NCBI RefSeq assembly: GCF_000820725.1
Contig: NZ_CCXH01000090.1
Span: forward strand, 1-43,105
Source: Actinomyces polynesiensis
Lineage (GTDB): Bacteria > Actinomycetota > Actinomycetes > Actinomycetales > Actinomycetaceae
Length of the DNA: 43,105 nucleotides
Direction of reading: 5' to 3'
In this document: in pieces, positions 24,818 through 32,523 of the stretch
Layout: each line of letters begins with the position of its first letter
Position numbering within the stretch: position 1 is the first letter of the stretch
Program-made: the position numbers and the translations under genes
The notes under the pieces: model-generated
The model's database searches: none
Seen by the model: only the letters and a program-made list of their open reading frames with translations
Told to the model about the DNA's origin: nothing

Positions 24818-27202
24818 ATGACCCCTGCACCCCCCGACAGTGCGTCCCGACGCCCCACCTCACCGGCGCGGTACGCCGTCGGAATGTTCGGGACGTCGAT
24901 CCCCATCAACGTCATCAAGGGATCGATGCTCTACTTCTACGTGTCGGTCCTCGGCATGGACCTGCGCGCCTACGCCGCGGTCTACACGGTCTACGGCGTG
25001 ATCGACGCGATCGACAACCCGATCTTCGGGCACATCTCCGACCGCACCCGGTCACGGTGGGGACGACGCAAGCCCTACCTGATCGTGGGCGCCCTGGTCC
25101 TCATGTGCTCGATGGCGGCGCTCTTCTGGGTCCCCGACGCGGTCACCGCGCGCACGACGACCCTCCTCGTGGCCTGGTTCGCGGTGTTCGCCATCCTCTC
25201 GGAGGCCTCCGACTCCCTGATCAACGCGAACTACGGGGCGCTCCTGCCGGAGCTGTTCCCGCAGGAGAAGCGTCGCGCCCTGGCCAACTCCCTGCGCCAG
25301 GGTTTCCAACTCGTGGCGATGGTCCTCTCCCTCGGCCTGACCCCCCTCCTCACCAGGCAGGTCCTCGGCTGCGAGGTCACGGACGTCACCTGCTCGGACC
25401 CGACAGTGGGGTACCGGTGGCTGTCCCTGGTCTACGGGGTGCTGGGGGCCGGCGTGATCATCTTCATGGCCCTGGGCGTGCACGAGAACACGCAGATCGA
25501 GGACACGGTCAGGCCACGGTTCCTCCACTCGATCAGGGACGTGGTCACCAACCGCTACTTCTGGACCGTCGGGCTGGTCTCAGCGCTCTACGGGGCCTCC
25601 ATGGCACTCCTCCTGGGTGGCCTCCAGTTCTACGTACGGCATTCGCTCGGGGGCACCGCACTGGACGCGACCATCCTCCAGGTCGTCGTCATCCTCGCCT
25701 CCGTGGGATTCCTGGTCGGGTGGACAGCGGTCGTTCGCAGGCTCGGCGCCGCCCGCACGTGGCGCATGGCACTGCCCATCGCAGCGGCCAGCTTCCTTCC
25801 CCTCTTCCTGGCGCGGGACCTCGTCACCGGGATCATCGCCGGTCTCTGCGTCGGGTTCGGGTACGCGGGCCTGCTCGCCACGAACGACCTCATCATGGCC
25901 CGGGTGCTGGACGACGACGCACGCAGGACCGGTGTCCACCGCGAGGGCATCTTCCTGTCGGCCTTCGGGGTGCTGGGCCGACTCTCCGCGATCCCCACAT
26001 CCGTCGCGCTGCTGTCCCTGGGATGGTTCTTCGGGTACCGGTCCGGGGACGTCCCGGGCGCGGATCCGGGGACTGCCTGGCGTGTCTACATGTCCCTCTA
26101 CCCCTTCGCGTTCCTCGCCCTGGGCTCCCTGATCTCCCGCTTCATCCACCTTCCCGCGGACGCGTCCCCGGACTCCTCCGAGTTGCCCGACTCAGCCGGA
26201 CCGCCCGACTCCCCCGGACTGCCCGGGTCACCGGCCCCCGGGGCCCCTCGACCCCACTGCGGATCCCGGGCGCCCAGGCGTGGCCACCTCCGGGCCGTGG
26301 GACGGAGGTGCCCAATGACCCGGGTGGAACCGACCTCGCCGGACGCCACGACGCCGGCGGGACAGCGGAACCTCGTCCTCACCGCCGATGACTTCGGGTA
26401 CGACCCGGGGACGAGCGCGCTCATCGTCTCCCTGTTGGAGAAGGGTTGCGTGTCCGCGACCACCGTCCTCGCCGTCGCCGGGGACCTCCGGGACCAGGTG
26501 TCCCCGCTCCTCGACGTGACGCAGGGCCGCTGCGGACTCCATGCCGCGACGAACTCGGACAGGGGCCCCGCCCCGTGGCGCCCCCTGTCGTCGCCCGGCA
26601 CGGCACTGGCCGATCCGGACGGCCTCCTCCCCGACGACCCCCTCGTCGCCGAGCAGCGGGCGACACCCGATGTCATCAGTGCGGAACTGCACGCGCAGAT
26701 GTCCCACCTCCTCGCGTCGGGGCTCACTCCGGTGCGGCTCGACTCCCACTCGGGCACGCTCTACGGACTCCACGGGAACTCGATGCTGGGGGTGGCCATC
26801 TCCTTCTGCGCCGAGCACCGACTGGGACTGCGACTGCCGCGCACACTCGGTCTCCTCGCGGGACCACGGCCCCCCGAGCACCTGCGCCTGGCCCATTCCC
26901 GGGCGGTGGCCGCCGCGGATGCGTCAGGGGTGACCCTCCCCGTCGAGGTCGCCACCGATCCACGCCCCCACGACCGGATCGAGGACTACGCGGACCTGCG
27001 TGCCCACTACGTCTCCCTCCTCCGCTCGCTGCCCGAGGGGACGAGCGAGATCTTCCTGCACCCCGGCGCGGACTCCCCCTGGTCGCGGGCCCACATGGGC
27101 CCGGCCTGGCGCAAACGCCTGTGGGAGGCGCGCCTCCTGGAGGACCCCCACTGGCACCGGATGATCGAGGAGGAGGGGATCAACCTGGTCGCCACGTGGT
27201 GA
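24818..27202 (+). CDS. Fusion: GPH-family sugar:cation symporter with C-terminal ChbG/YdjC-like carbohydrate deacetylase
   Basis: One uninterrupted frame of 794 residues. Residues ~15-445 are a 12-helix GPH transporter with the signature DNPIFGHISDRTRSRWGRRK. A Pro/Ser-rich linker (about 446-499, with PDSAGPPDSPGLPGSPAPG) follows. Residues 500-794 are a ChbG/YdjC-type deacetylase with ADDFG (523-527) and DSHSGTLYG from D642. These enzymes remove N-acetyl groups from amino-sugar oligosaccharides. GPH proteins have both ends in the cytosol, so the enzyme would sit at the inner mouth of the transporter. The ATG at 26315 has its own GGAGG, so a separate deacetylase may also be made. The ATG at 24818 is chosen as it leaves a short tail; 24770 and 24683 are alternatives. 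Confidence 0.85.
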   Translation: MTPAPPDSASRRPTSPARYAVGMFGTSIPINVIKGSMLYFYVSVLGMDLRAYAAVYTVYGVIDAIDNPIFGHISDRTRSRWGRRKPYLIVGALVLMCSMAALFWVPDAVTARTTTLLVAWFAVFAILSEASDSLINANYGALLPELFPQEKRRALANSLRQGFQLVAMVLSLGLTPLLTRQVLGCEVTDVTCSDPTVGYRWLSLVYGVLGAGVIIFMALGVHENTQIEDTVRPRFLHSIRDVVTNRYFWTVGLVSALYGASMALLLGGLQFYVRHSLGGTALDATILQVVVILASVGFLVGWTAVVRRLGAARTWRMALPIAAASFLPLFLARDLVTGIIAGLCVGFGYAGLLATNDLIMARVLDDDARRTGVHREGIFLSAFGVLGRLSAIPTSVALLSLGWFFGYRSGDVPGADPGTAWRVYMSLYPFAFLALGSLISRFIHLPADASPDSSELPDSAGPPDSPGLPGSPAPGAPRPHCGSRAPRRGHLRAVGRRCPMTRVEPTSPDATTPAGQRNLVLTADDFGYDPGTSALIVSLLEKGCVSATTVLAVAGDLRDQVSPLLDVTQGRCGLHAATNSDRGPAPWRPLSSPGTALADPDGLLPDDPLVAEQRATPDVISAELHAQMSHLLASGLTPVRLDSHSGTLYGLHGNSMLGVAISFCAEHRLGLRLPRTLGLLAGPRPPEHLRLAHSRAVAAADASGVTLPVEVATDPRPHDRIEDYADLRAHYVSLLRSLPEGTSEIFLHPGADSPWSRAHMGPAWRKRLWEARLLEDPHWHRMIEEEGINLVATW
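26304..26317 (+). promoter_or_regulatory. Internal ribosome site and start codon inside the symporter-deacetylase frame
   Basis: GGAGG (26304-26308), 6-nt spacer, ATG (26315-26317), in the same frame as the symporter. It begins MTRVEPTSP just before the deacetylase domain. It suggests two formerly separate genes whose stop was lost, or dual production of fused and free enzyme. Confidence 0.6.
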
Positions 27203-27209
27203 TCCACAC

Positions 27210-27223
27210 GGATGCCGGCATCC
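27210..27223 (+). terminator. Small palindromic hairpin after the symporter-deacetylase gene
   Basis: GGATGCCGGCATCC is a perfect 14-nt palindrome (5-bp stem, 4-nt loop if folded), 7 nt past the stop codon. Weak as a terminator but correctly placed. Confidence 0.35.
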
Positions 27224-27340
27224 GCGACCGTGGGATCGCGCGTCGTCGGCATCCCAGGAGGAGCGGCGACGCTGTGGAGCTGGTCAACCACTCCTGACGC
27301 GGGTCCCCGCACGGGCTCGCGGCGTCATCCGGGTCAATGA

Positions 27341-27378
27341 TTGTCCACGGGAATGGGGCGGCCAGTAAGTTGTCCACA
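27341..27378 (+). promoter_or_regulatory. Two DnaA-box-like sequences upstream of the DUF222-HNH gene
   Basis: TTGTCCACA (27370-27378) is a perfect match to the actinobacterial DnaA box; TTGTCCACG (27341-27349) matches 8 of 9. The first is also half of an inverted repeat TCCACA-N5-TGTGGA (27373-27389). No dnaA, dnaN or oriC-like cluster is nearby, so this is not the chromosomal origin. It may be a DnaA-titration or regulatory site. Confidence 0.5.
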
Positions 27379-27399
27379 GATTTTGTGGAGCACTGGTGG

Positions 27400-27415
27400 T
27401 CGAACATGTGTTCTA
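27400..27415 (+). promoter_or_regulatory. LexA (SOS) box
   Basis: TCGAACATGTGTTCTA closely fits the actinobacterial SOS box TCGAAC-N4-GTTCGA, with a single mismatch in the outer bases. The core is GAACA-TG-TGTTC. It lies 13 bp before the start codon of the DUF222-HNH gene, where bound LexA would block transcription or ribosome access. DUF222/13E12-type genes of mycobacteria are known members of the LexA regulon, which supports the call. Confidence 0.8.
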
Positions 27416-27428
27416 CTACGATGGGGTC

Positions 27429-29024
27429 ATGGAAGCACCGACCTCCCTCCCAGTGGCCCCACCGGGGCAGGCCAGCACCTCGGCCCTGCCCGGGCGGGAG
27501 TCCACTGCGCCCGTGTCGGGCCGGGAGATGCCCGGCCCCAAGGGCCCGACGGGGGTGGTGGGCCCGACGGGATCTGGGGGCCCGGCAGGGGTGGAGGGCC
27601 CGACGGGAGTGGAGGGCCCGACGGGATCTGGGGGCCCGGCGGGAGTGGAGAGCCTGGCGGGGATCTCCGCGCTCCTGCGTGACGGGGCCACCCTGGTGGA
27701 GGCGTGCAGTGAGAGGGAACTCGTTGACCTCATCGGGCAACTCGAGGACATCAAGAACCAGTGCAGCGCGGCCCAGACCCATGCGGCCCTCGCCCTGGAG
27801 GACGCCCGCGAGACCCGGGCCACCACCCCAGGGGAACGCGAGGCCGCGCACCGCAGTGTCGTCAGTGAGATCGCCCTGGCACGCCGCGAGTCCCCCCACC
27901 GCGCCCGCACCCTCCTCGGACTCGCCACCGCCCTGCACACCGAACTCCCCCACACCCTCGCCCACCTCGCCGCCGGGCGCATCAGTGAGTACAGGGCCAC
28001 CCTCGTGGCCCGCGAGACCGCCTGCCTGGACCCCCAGGACCGGCGGGTGGCCGACCGGAAACTCGCAGAAGGCCTCCCCTCCTGGTCCAACCGGGAAGTC
28101 TCCACCCACGCCCGACACATCGCCTACACCCTGGACCCCCACGCCATGGTCACCCACATCGAGCGGGCGGAGGGGGACCGCCACGTCACCATCCGCCCCG
28201 CCCCCGCCTGCATGGCCCTCATCACCGCCCTCCTACCCGCAGCCCAGGGCGTCGCCGTCCACGCAGCCCTCCTGCGCGCCGCCGAATCCGCCCACGCCAC
28301 AGGGGACGCGCGCGCACGCGCACAGGTCATGGCCGACACCCTCGTCACCCGCATCACCGGACAGGACAGACCCGAGACAGTCCCCATCGAGGTCCGCCTC
28401 GTCATCACCGACGACACCCTCCTGGGACAGGGCGACACCCCCGCACGCCTCATCGGCTACGGACCCGTCCCACCCACCATCGCCCGACGACTCCTCACCC
28501 ACACCACCAGTGGCAGTGGCTCCGGCGACGACCGCGACAATGGCACCGGCAGTGGCAACCGCAGTGGCGACGACACCACCCTCCTCGTCCTGGACGGCGC
28601 AGCGGAGAACACCTCCACCGGCAGTGGCACCCCCAATGACACCGAGACCCAGACCCGCCAGTGGATCCGACGCCTCTACGCCCACCCCACAACCGGCCAA
28701 CTCATCGCCATGGAATCCACCCGCCGCCTCTTCCCACCCGGCCTGCGCCGCTACATCGCCACCCGCGACGCCAACACCTGCCGCACGCCCTGGTGCGGGG
28801 CACCCATCGCCCACATCGACCACGTCACGCCCGCACGCAACGGAGGCCCCACCACTGCCACCAACGGCCAAGGCCTGTGCATCCACTGCAACCAGACCAG
28901 GGAAGCACCCGGCTGGGACGCACACGCCCACCCCGACGGCACCATCACCCTGACCACACCCACCGGACACACCCACACCACCCGACCACCACCACTGCCC
29001 CACACCAGAGCCCCAGCCGCCTGA
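27429..29024 (+). CDS. DUF222-HNH endonuclease family protein (13E12-type) with collagen-like N-terminal segment
   Basis: A 531-residue protein of the actinobacterial DUF222-HNH group. After about 35 residues comes an uninterrupted run of 13 Gly-X-Y triplets. The DUF222 helical region covers about residues 75-320 (SERELVDLIGQLEDIKNQCS to the ARARAQVMADTLVTRI segment). A Gly/Ser/Asp/Asn-rich low-complexity insert follows (about 357-395). The C-terminal HNH nuclease reads RDANTCRTPWCGAPIAHIDH, then NGGPTTATNGQGLCIHCNQT with the expected His, Asn and Cys residues. The ATG at 27429 is chosen because an upstream GTG (27396) would place the LexA box inside the gene. Members are DNA-damage-inducible and often occur in several copies per genome; their target is unknown. 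Confidence 0.9.
   Translation: MEAPTSLPVAPPGQASTSALPGRESTAPVSGREMPGPKGPTGVVGPTGSGGPAGVEGPTGVEGPTGSGGPAGVESLAGISALLRDGATLVEACSERELVDLIGQLEDIKNQCSAAQTHAALALEDARETRATTPGEREAAHRSVVSEIALARRESPHRARTLLGLATALHTELPHTLAHLAAGRISEYRATLVARETACLDPQDRRVADRKLAEGLPSWSNREVSTHARHIAYTLDPHAMVTHIERAEGDRHVTIRPAPACMALITALLPAAQGVAVHAALLRAAESAHATGDARARAQVMADTLVTRITGQDRPETVPIEVRLVITDDTLLGQGDTPARLIGYGPVPPTIARRLLTHTTSGSGSGDDRDNGTGSGNRSGDDTTLLVLDGAAENTSTGSGTPNDTETQTRQWIRRLYAHPTTGQLIAMESTRRLFPPGLRRYIATRDANTCRTPWCGAPIAHIDHVTPARNGGPTTATNGQGLCIHCNQTREAPGWDAHAHPDGTITLTTPTGHTHTTRPPPLPHTRAPAA
27534..27650 (+). repeat. Tandem repeats encoding a collagen-like (Gly-X-Y)13 segment
   Basis: The 117 nt code for 13 perfect Gly-X-Y triplets, mostly GPT, GVE, GSG and GPA. 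Two 36-nt units (27561-27596 and 27615-27650) differ at only two bases and are separated by an 18-nt partial unit. Such repeats expand and contract by slippage, so length is expected to vary between strains. Confidence 0.9.
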
Positions 29025-29327
29025 CACCACCCCACACCCACCCCGGACCCCAACACCACGCGGACCGAGCCCCAGACCGCGCCGCCACACCCCCTCAGTT
29101 GTCAGAACGCGAGAAACGGTTGCACATCCCGTTGCTGGCGATGAGGAGGACGCAGTCCAGCAGTGACTCGGTCTCCGCGCGCACCGTGGCGGCGTCGCGA
29201 AGATCCCGGCCCGCAGCGGAGCACCCGCCGCCTGAGACACACGGAGAGGACTGCCGGGTCACCGACCCGAGGGGTCCGGCGCAGGAGACCAGGCACGGGG
29301 TCCGGTGCGGACCGCCATCCCATCCGC
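29025..29327. other. Intergenic stretch with a short protein-like relic frame
   Basis: This 303-base gap between the HNH gene and the aldo-keto reductase has no complete gene. The minus strand carries an open frame ending at a TGA (29095-29097) whose last 30 or so residues look protein-like (ETESLLDCVLLIASNGMCNR, then FSRSDN). No start codon with a ribosome site or conserved N-terminus was found, so it may be the 3-prime relic of a lost gene. No tRNA or strong hairpin was seen. Confidence 0.35.
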
Positions 29328-30182
29328 TCAGAGCTCCTCCATGGCGGGGGCGGACTCCGTCGGTGCGGGGAAGTCCGCCTCGAGGACTGCCAGGTCCTGC
29401 GCATCCAGCTCGGCGGCCAGTGCCTGCGCGGCGGCGTTGTCACGCACGTGCCCAGGACTGGAGGCCTGGGGGATCGCGATGACGCCGGGGTGCGTGAGCA
29501 CCCAGGCCAGAGCCACGCGCGCCGGGGACACTCCGTGGCGCCCGGCCACCCGCCCCAGGGCGTCGGAGCCGAGGATCCGGCCCTGCTCGATCGGGGAGTA
29601 GGCCATCATGGCGACACCACGGGCACGGAGTTCGGGCAACAGCGCCGGTTCCGGCCAGCGACGCGACAGGTTGTAGAGCACCTGGTCGACCTCCGGCACC
29701 TGTCCCTCCGGCAGGTCGGCCAGATCATCGACGTCCAGGTTGGACACACCCCACCCTCCGATGAGTCCACGACCGACGAGGTCACGGAACCCCTCGATCG
29801 TCTCCTCCAGGGGCACCCGGCCCCGCCAGTGCAGGAGGTACAGGTCGACGTGGTCCGTGCCCAGACGGCGCAGACTGGCCTCGCAGGAGTCCTGCACGCC
29901 ACGGCGCGTGGCATGGGAGGGAAGCACCTTGGTCACCAGGAACGCGTCATCCCGCCTGCCCGCGAGCGCCTCCCCGACCAGACGCTCCGAGCGTCCGTCG
30001 CCGTACATCTCGGCCGTGTCGACCACCGTGAGACCGAGGTCGAGGCCCTCGCGCAGGGTGCCGATCTCGCGTTCCCGGCGGTCGGGCCTGTCCCCCATGT
30101 GCCAGGTTCCCTGGCCCAGTGGGGGGACGGTCCTGCCCGATGGGAGGGTGACGGTGGAGGATGGTGCTGACGGTCGGTCCAT
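29328..30182 (-). CDS. Aldo/keto reductase
   Basis: NADPH-dependent carbonyl reductase of 284 residues with the TIM-barrel AKR fold. The catalytic tetrad is visible: D55 and Y60 in VVDTAEMYGDG, K85 in LVTKV, and H118 in LYLLHWRG. The cofactor-binding end includes AIPQASSPGHVRDN, where the usual Lys/Arg/Ser pattern of AKR family members is only partly kept. The natural substrate is unknown. It is monocistronic and divergent from the DUF523 gene, with a 99-bp shared upstream region in which no clear operator was seen. Confidence 0.92.
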   Translation of the reverse strand: MDRPSAPSSTVTLPSGRTVPPLGQGTWHMGDRPDRREREIGTLREGLDLGLTVVDTAEMYGDGRSERLVGEALAGRRDDAFLVTKVLPSHATRRGVQDSCEASLRRLGTDHVDLYLLHWRGRVPLEETIEGFRDLVGRGLIGGWGVSNLDVDDLADLPEGQVPEVDQVLYNLSRRWPEPALLPELRARGVAMMAYSPIEQGRILGSDALGRVAGRHGVSPARVALAWVLTHPGVIAIPQASSPGHVRDNAAAQALAAELDAQDLAVLEADFPAPTESAPAMEEL

Positions 30183-30281
30183 GGGTCCACGCTAGGCGCG
30201 CACCCCCACAGGTGCATCCGCTGGGCCCGGCACCGACACTGCGGGTGCGACCGGGGCGATGACAGGGGAGGACGGGAGTTC

Positions 30282-30761
30282 ATGGACGGTACGAGGGAAC
30301 CCCGGACGACCCCGCCCGTCCTCGTCAGTGCCTGCCTGGCGGGACTCCCCTGCCGCTACGACGGACGGTCGAAGCCCGATCCCGGGATCGTCGCCCTCGT
30401 CGAGGAGGGCGGGGCCATTCCGGTCTGCGCCGAGCAGCTCGGCGGACTGGGCACTCCCCGCGCGCCTGCGGAGATCGTGGGTGGGGACGGGCACGACGTC
30501 CTGCGCGGACACGCCCGGGTCCTCACCGACACCGGTGAGGACATCACCGCGCAGTTCCTCGAGGGCGCCGGACGGACCGCCGCCGTCGCGCGCGAGCACG
30601 GGGTGCAGGAGGCCGTCCTGCAGGCGCGCAGCCCCTCCTGCGGGTGTGGCCGCATCTACGACGGCACGCACTCGGGCTCCCTCGGCGACGGGGACGGGGT
30701 CCTCGCAGCGCTCCTGCAGGAGAACGGCATCTCGACGAGGGCGCTCCGCGGAGGGCGATAG
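30282..30761 (+). CDS. DUF523 family protein
   Basis: A 159-residue DUF523 protein. Family marks are VSACLAGLPCRYDG near the N-terminus, CAEQLGGLGTPRAPAEI in the middle, and QARSPSCGCGRIYDG toward the end. The conserved cysteines suggest metal or iron-sulphur binding. The biochemical role is not established; in some proteins the domain is joined to DUF1722. The start has GGGAGGACGGGAG upstream. The next gene, a SEC-C protein, begins 9 nt after its stop, so the two are probably co-transcribed. Confidence 0.88.
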   Translation: MDGTREPRTTPPVLVSACLAGLPCRYDGRSKPDPGIVALVEEGGAIPVCAEQLGGLGTPRAPAEIVGGDGHDVLRGHARVLTDTGEDITAQFLEGAGRTAAVAREHGVQEAVLQARSPSCGCGRIYDGTHSGSLGDGDGVLAALLQENGISTRALRGGR

Positions 30762-30770
30762 CCTTCACCC

Positions 30771-31154
30771 ATGTCCTCCTGCCCCTGTGGATCCGGTCGC
30801 GACCTCGACGGGTGCTGCGGGCCGTTCCTGGACGGCTCCGCCGCCCCCACGGCCGAGGCCCTGATGCGTTCGCGGTACAGCGCCTTCGTCCGGGGCGACG
30901 AGGACCACCTGTTCCGCACCTGGCACCCCCGCACCCGCCCGCCGGGACCGTACGCGGCTCCCGACATCACGTGGACGGGTCTGCAGGTCCTCCGCACGTC
31001 CGGCGGCGGGGAGGGGGAGCTCGCCGGCACCGTCGAGTTCATCGCCTCCTGGAGACGCGACGACGGCGTCACGGGGGAGGTCCACGAGATCTCCCGGTTC
31101 GCCCGTCGCGCGGGCCGCTGGTTCTACCTGGACGGGGAACTGGCCGAGGGGTGA
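30771..31154 (+). CDS. YchJ-like (UPF0225) SEC-C motif protein
   Basis: A 127-residue protein with an N-terminal SEC-C zinc motif (CPCGSGRDLDGCC, residues 4-16) followed by a single YchJ-type NTF2-like domain, including LMRSRYSAFVRGDEDHLFRT and the end segment FARRAGRWFYLDGE. Classical YchJ also has a second C-terminal SEC-C motif, which is missing here, as in most actinobacterial homologues. Function unknown; SEC-C motifs bind zinc and often mediate protein contacts. It lies 9 nt behind the DUF523 gene. Confidence 0.9.
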   Translation: MSSCPCGSGRDLDGCCGPFLDGSAAPTAEALMRSRYSAFVRGDEDHLFRTWHPRTRPPGPYAAPDITWTGLQVLRTSGGGEGELAGTVEFIASWRRDDGVTGEVHEISRFARRAGRWFYLDGELAEG

Positions 31155-31229
31155 GAGACCCGGGATCGGGTCCCGCGGGCCGGCTCCCGGCGCCCGGCCC
31201 CGTAGAATGTCGCTGGAACGGGGGTCTCG

Positions 31230-32267
31230 GTGGCGAAGCGAACAACCATGGCCGACGTGGCCGCACACCTGGGCGTGTCGGTGGCGACGGTGAGCATGGT
31301 CCTCAACGACCGCCCGGGTTCACGGATCCCCCAGGAGACGAAGGACCGGGTCCGCCGTGCCGCCCTCGAACTCGGGTACGCGCCCAATGCGGCCGCCCGG
31401 AGCCTGCGCACGGGTCACAGCCACGCGATCGGCTTCGTCTCGGACGAGGTGATGATCACCCGCTTCGCCTCCGCCATGATCCGCGGGGTCCTCGACGTCG
31501 CGGACGAGCGCGGGTACGCGGTGCTCATGGCGGAGACCGACCACAGCGTCACCCGCCTCGCACGGGCGACGGACGCGCTGACCGCGCAACGCATCGACGC
31601 CCTCGTCCTCGGGCTCATGCACGCCCGTCGCGTCGACCTGCCCGACCTGGGTGAGCTGCCCCCACACGTCCTCGTCAACGGGGCGACCGCCGGGTGGCAC
31701 TCGATCCTGCCCGACGAGTACACGGCGGGCCGCACGGCAGCGGACCACCTCATCGAACGGGGACATCGGCGCATCGCCCTCATCGGACGGTCTGCCCTGC
31801 ACCTGAACCCCGCGGAGTCGGTCACCATCACCCGCCGCATGGCGGGCATCGATGACCGGATGGCGGAGGCGGGCCTCCCGCTGGCCGTCGAGTACGAGGG
31901 AGCCGACTGGGAGCCCGACCTGGGGTACCGCGGTGCCCGGGCGATCCTGCCCGCGTCCGGGGTCACCGCGGTCATCGCGGCGAACGACCGTGTGGCCTTC
32001 GGCGTCTACTCGGCCGCGCAGGAGATGGGCATGTCGATCCCCGGGGACCTGTCCGTGATCTCCTTCGATGACGAGCAGCTGGCCACCTACCTGCGACCAC
32101 CGGTCACGACCCTGCGACTCCCCTACTGGGAGATGGGCGCTGCCGCGACGACGATGCTGCTCGACGACGTGGAGCACGGCACCCCGGGCACTCCCGCGCC
32201 CGATGGCGAGACCCTGGTCCCCATGCCGCTGGTCGTGCGGGAGTCGGTCCGCGACATCCGCGCCTGA
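31230..32267 (+). CDS. LacI-family regulator of the sucrose-type locus
   Basis: A 345-residue LacI repressor. The helix-turn-helix is TTMADVAAHLGVSVATVSMV (about residues 6-25), with the hinge at PNAAARSLRTGHS. The sensor domain begins HAIGFVSDEVMITRFASAMI and includes VLVNGATAGWHSILPDEYTA and VISFDDEQLATYLRPPVTTL. A GTG start at 31230 is chosen; ATG at 31248 would cut into the DNA-binding domain. A -10-like TAGAAT lies at 31203-31208, implying a leader of only about 15 nt. The downstream symporter and GH32 genes with a LacI-type operator suggest it senses sucrose or a fructoside (inference). Confidence 0.92.
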   Translation: MAKRTTMADVAAHLGVSVATVSMVLNDRPGSRIPQETKDRVRRAALELGYAPNAAARSLRTGHSHAIGFVSDEVMITRFASAMIRGVLDVADERGYAVLMAETDHSVTRLARATDALTAQRIDALVLGLMHARRVDLPDLGELPPHVLVNGATAGWHSILPDEYTAGRTAADHLIERGHRRIALIGRSALHLNPAESVTITRRMAGIDDRMAEAGLPLAVEYEGADWEPDLGYRGARAILPASGVTAVIAANDRVAFGVYSAAQEMGMSIPGDLSVISFDDEQLATYLRPPVTTLRLPYWEMGAAATTMLLDDVEHGTPGTPAPDGETLVPMPLVVRESVRDIRA

Positions 32268-32284
32268 GGGGCGCGTCCGGACCT

Positions 32285-32373
32285 CCCCGACCCCGGTTCC
32301 GGAGGCGCCCGGTACGCGGGGTGATTCGCACTGATCTTCGCCGAGCCCCGACCCCGGTTCCGGAGGCACCCGG
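32285..32373. repeat. Pair of 28-bp direct repeats after the LacI gene
   Basis: Two copies (32285-32312 and 32346-32373) of a 28-bp unit, identical but for one base and offset by 61 bp. Each contains CCGGTTCCGG. They lie between the LacI stop and the csc-type promoter. They could be a local duplication or weak terminators. No mobile-element features accompany them. Confidence 0.75.
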
Positions 32374-32415
32374 GCGACCCGCACCACCCGGGGCGTCACC
32401 CGGGACCTTGGACCT

Positions 32416-32470
32416 TTGCGCGACACCCGCGCTGTGCTAGCTTGCTCTCAGTGCTTTAACGATTAAGCAC
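32416..32470 (+). promoter_or_regulatory. Promoter and LacI-type operator of the sucrose symporter-GH32 genes
   Basis: TTGCGC (32416-32421) and TAGCTT (32438-32443) are 16 bp apart. GTGCTTTAACGATTAAGCAC (32451-32470) starts 7 bp after the -10 box, at the likely transcription start. The arms GTGCTT/AAGCAC are perfect and the centre is A-n-CG-n-T, the classical LacI-family operator layout. It is AT-rich relative to the surroundings. The repressor encoded just upstream is the probable ligand. Confidence 0.82.
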
Positions 32471-32523
32471 CGCACGGGCGCAACAGCGGCGCCCGTCCAC
32501 TCAGAGAGGAGTGCTGGACGACG

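Noticed and set aside
27341-27389. DnaA boxes considered as a replication origin
   Set aside because: Only two sites, no dnaA/dnaN/gyr genes, and no AT-rich unwinding region nearby.
27534-27650. Tandem repeats considered as a CRISPR array
   Set aside because: Units are in frame with the gene, have no unique spacers of constant length, and encode Gly-X-Y triplets.
28500-29100. ACACC-rich runs at the end of the HNH gene considered as a repeat element
   Set aside because: They follow from Thr/His/Pro-rich coding with C-ending codons and show no unit structure.
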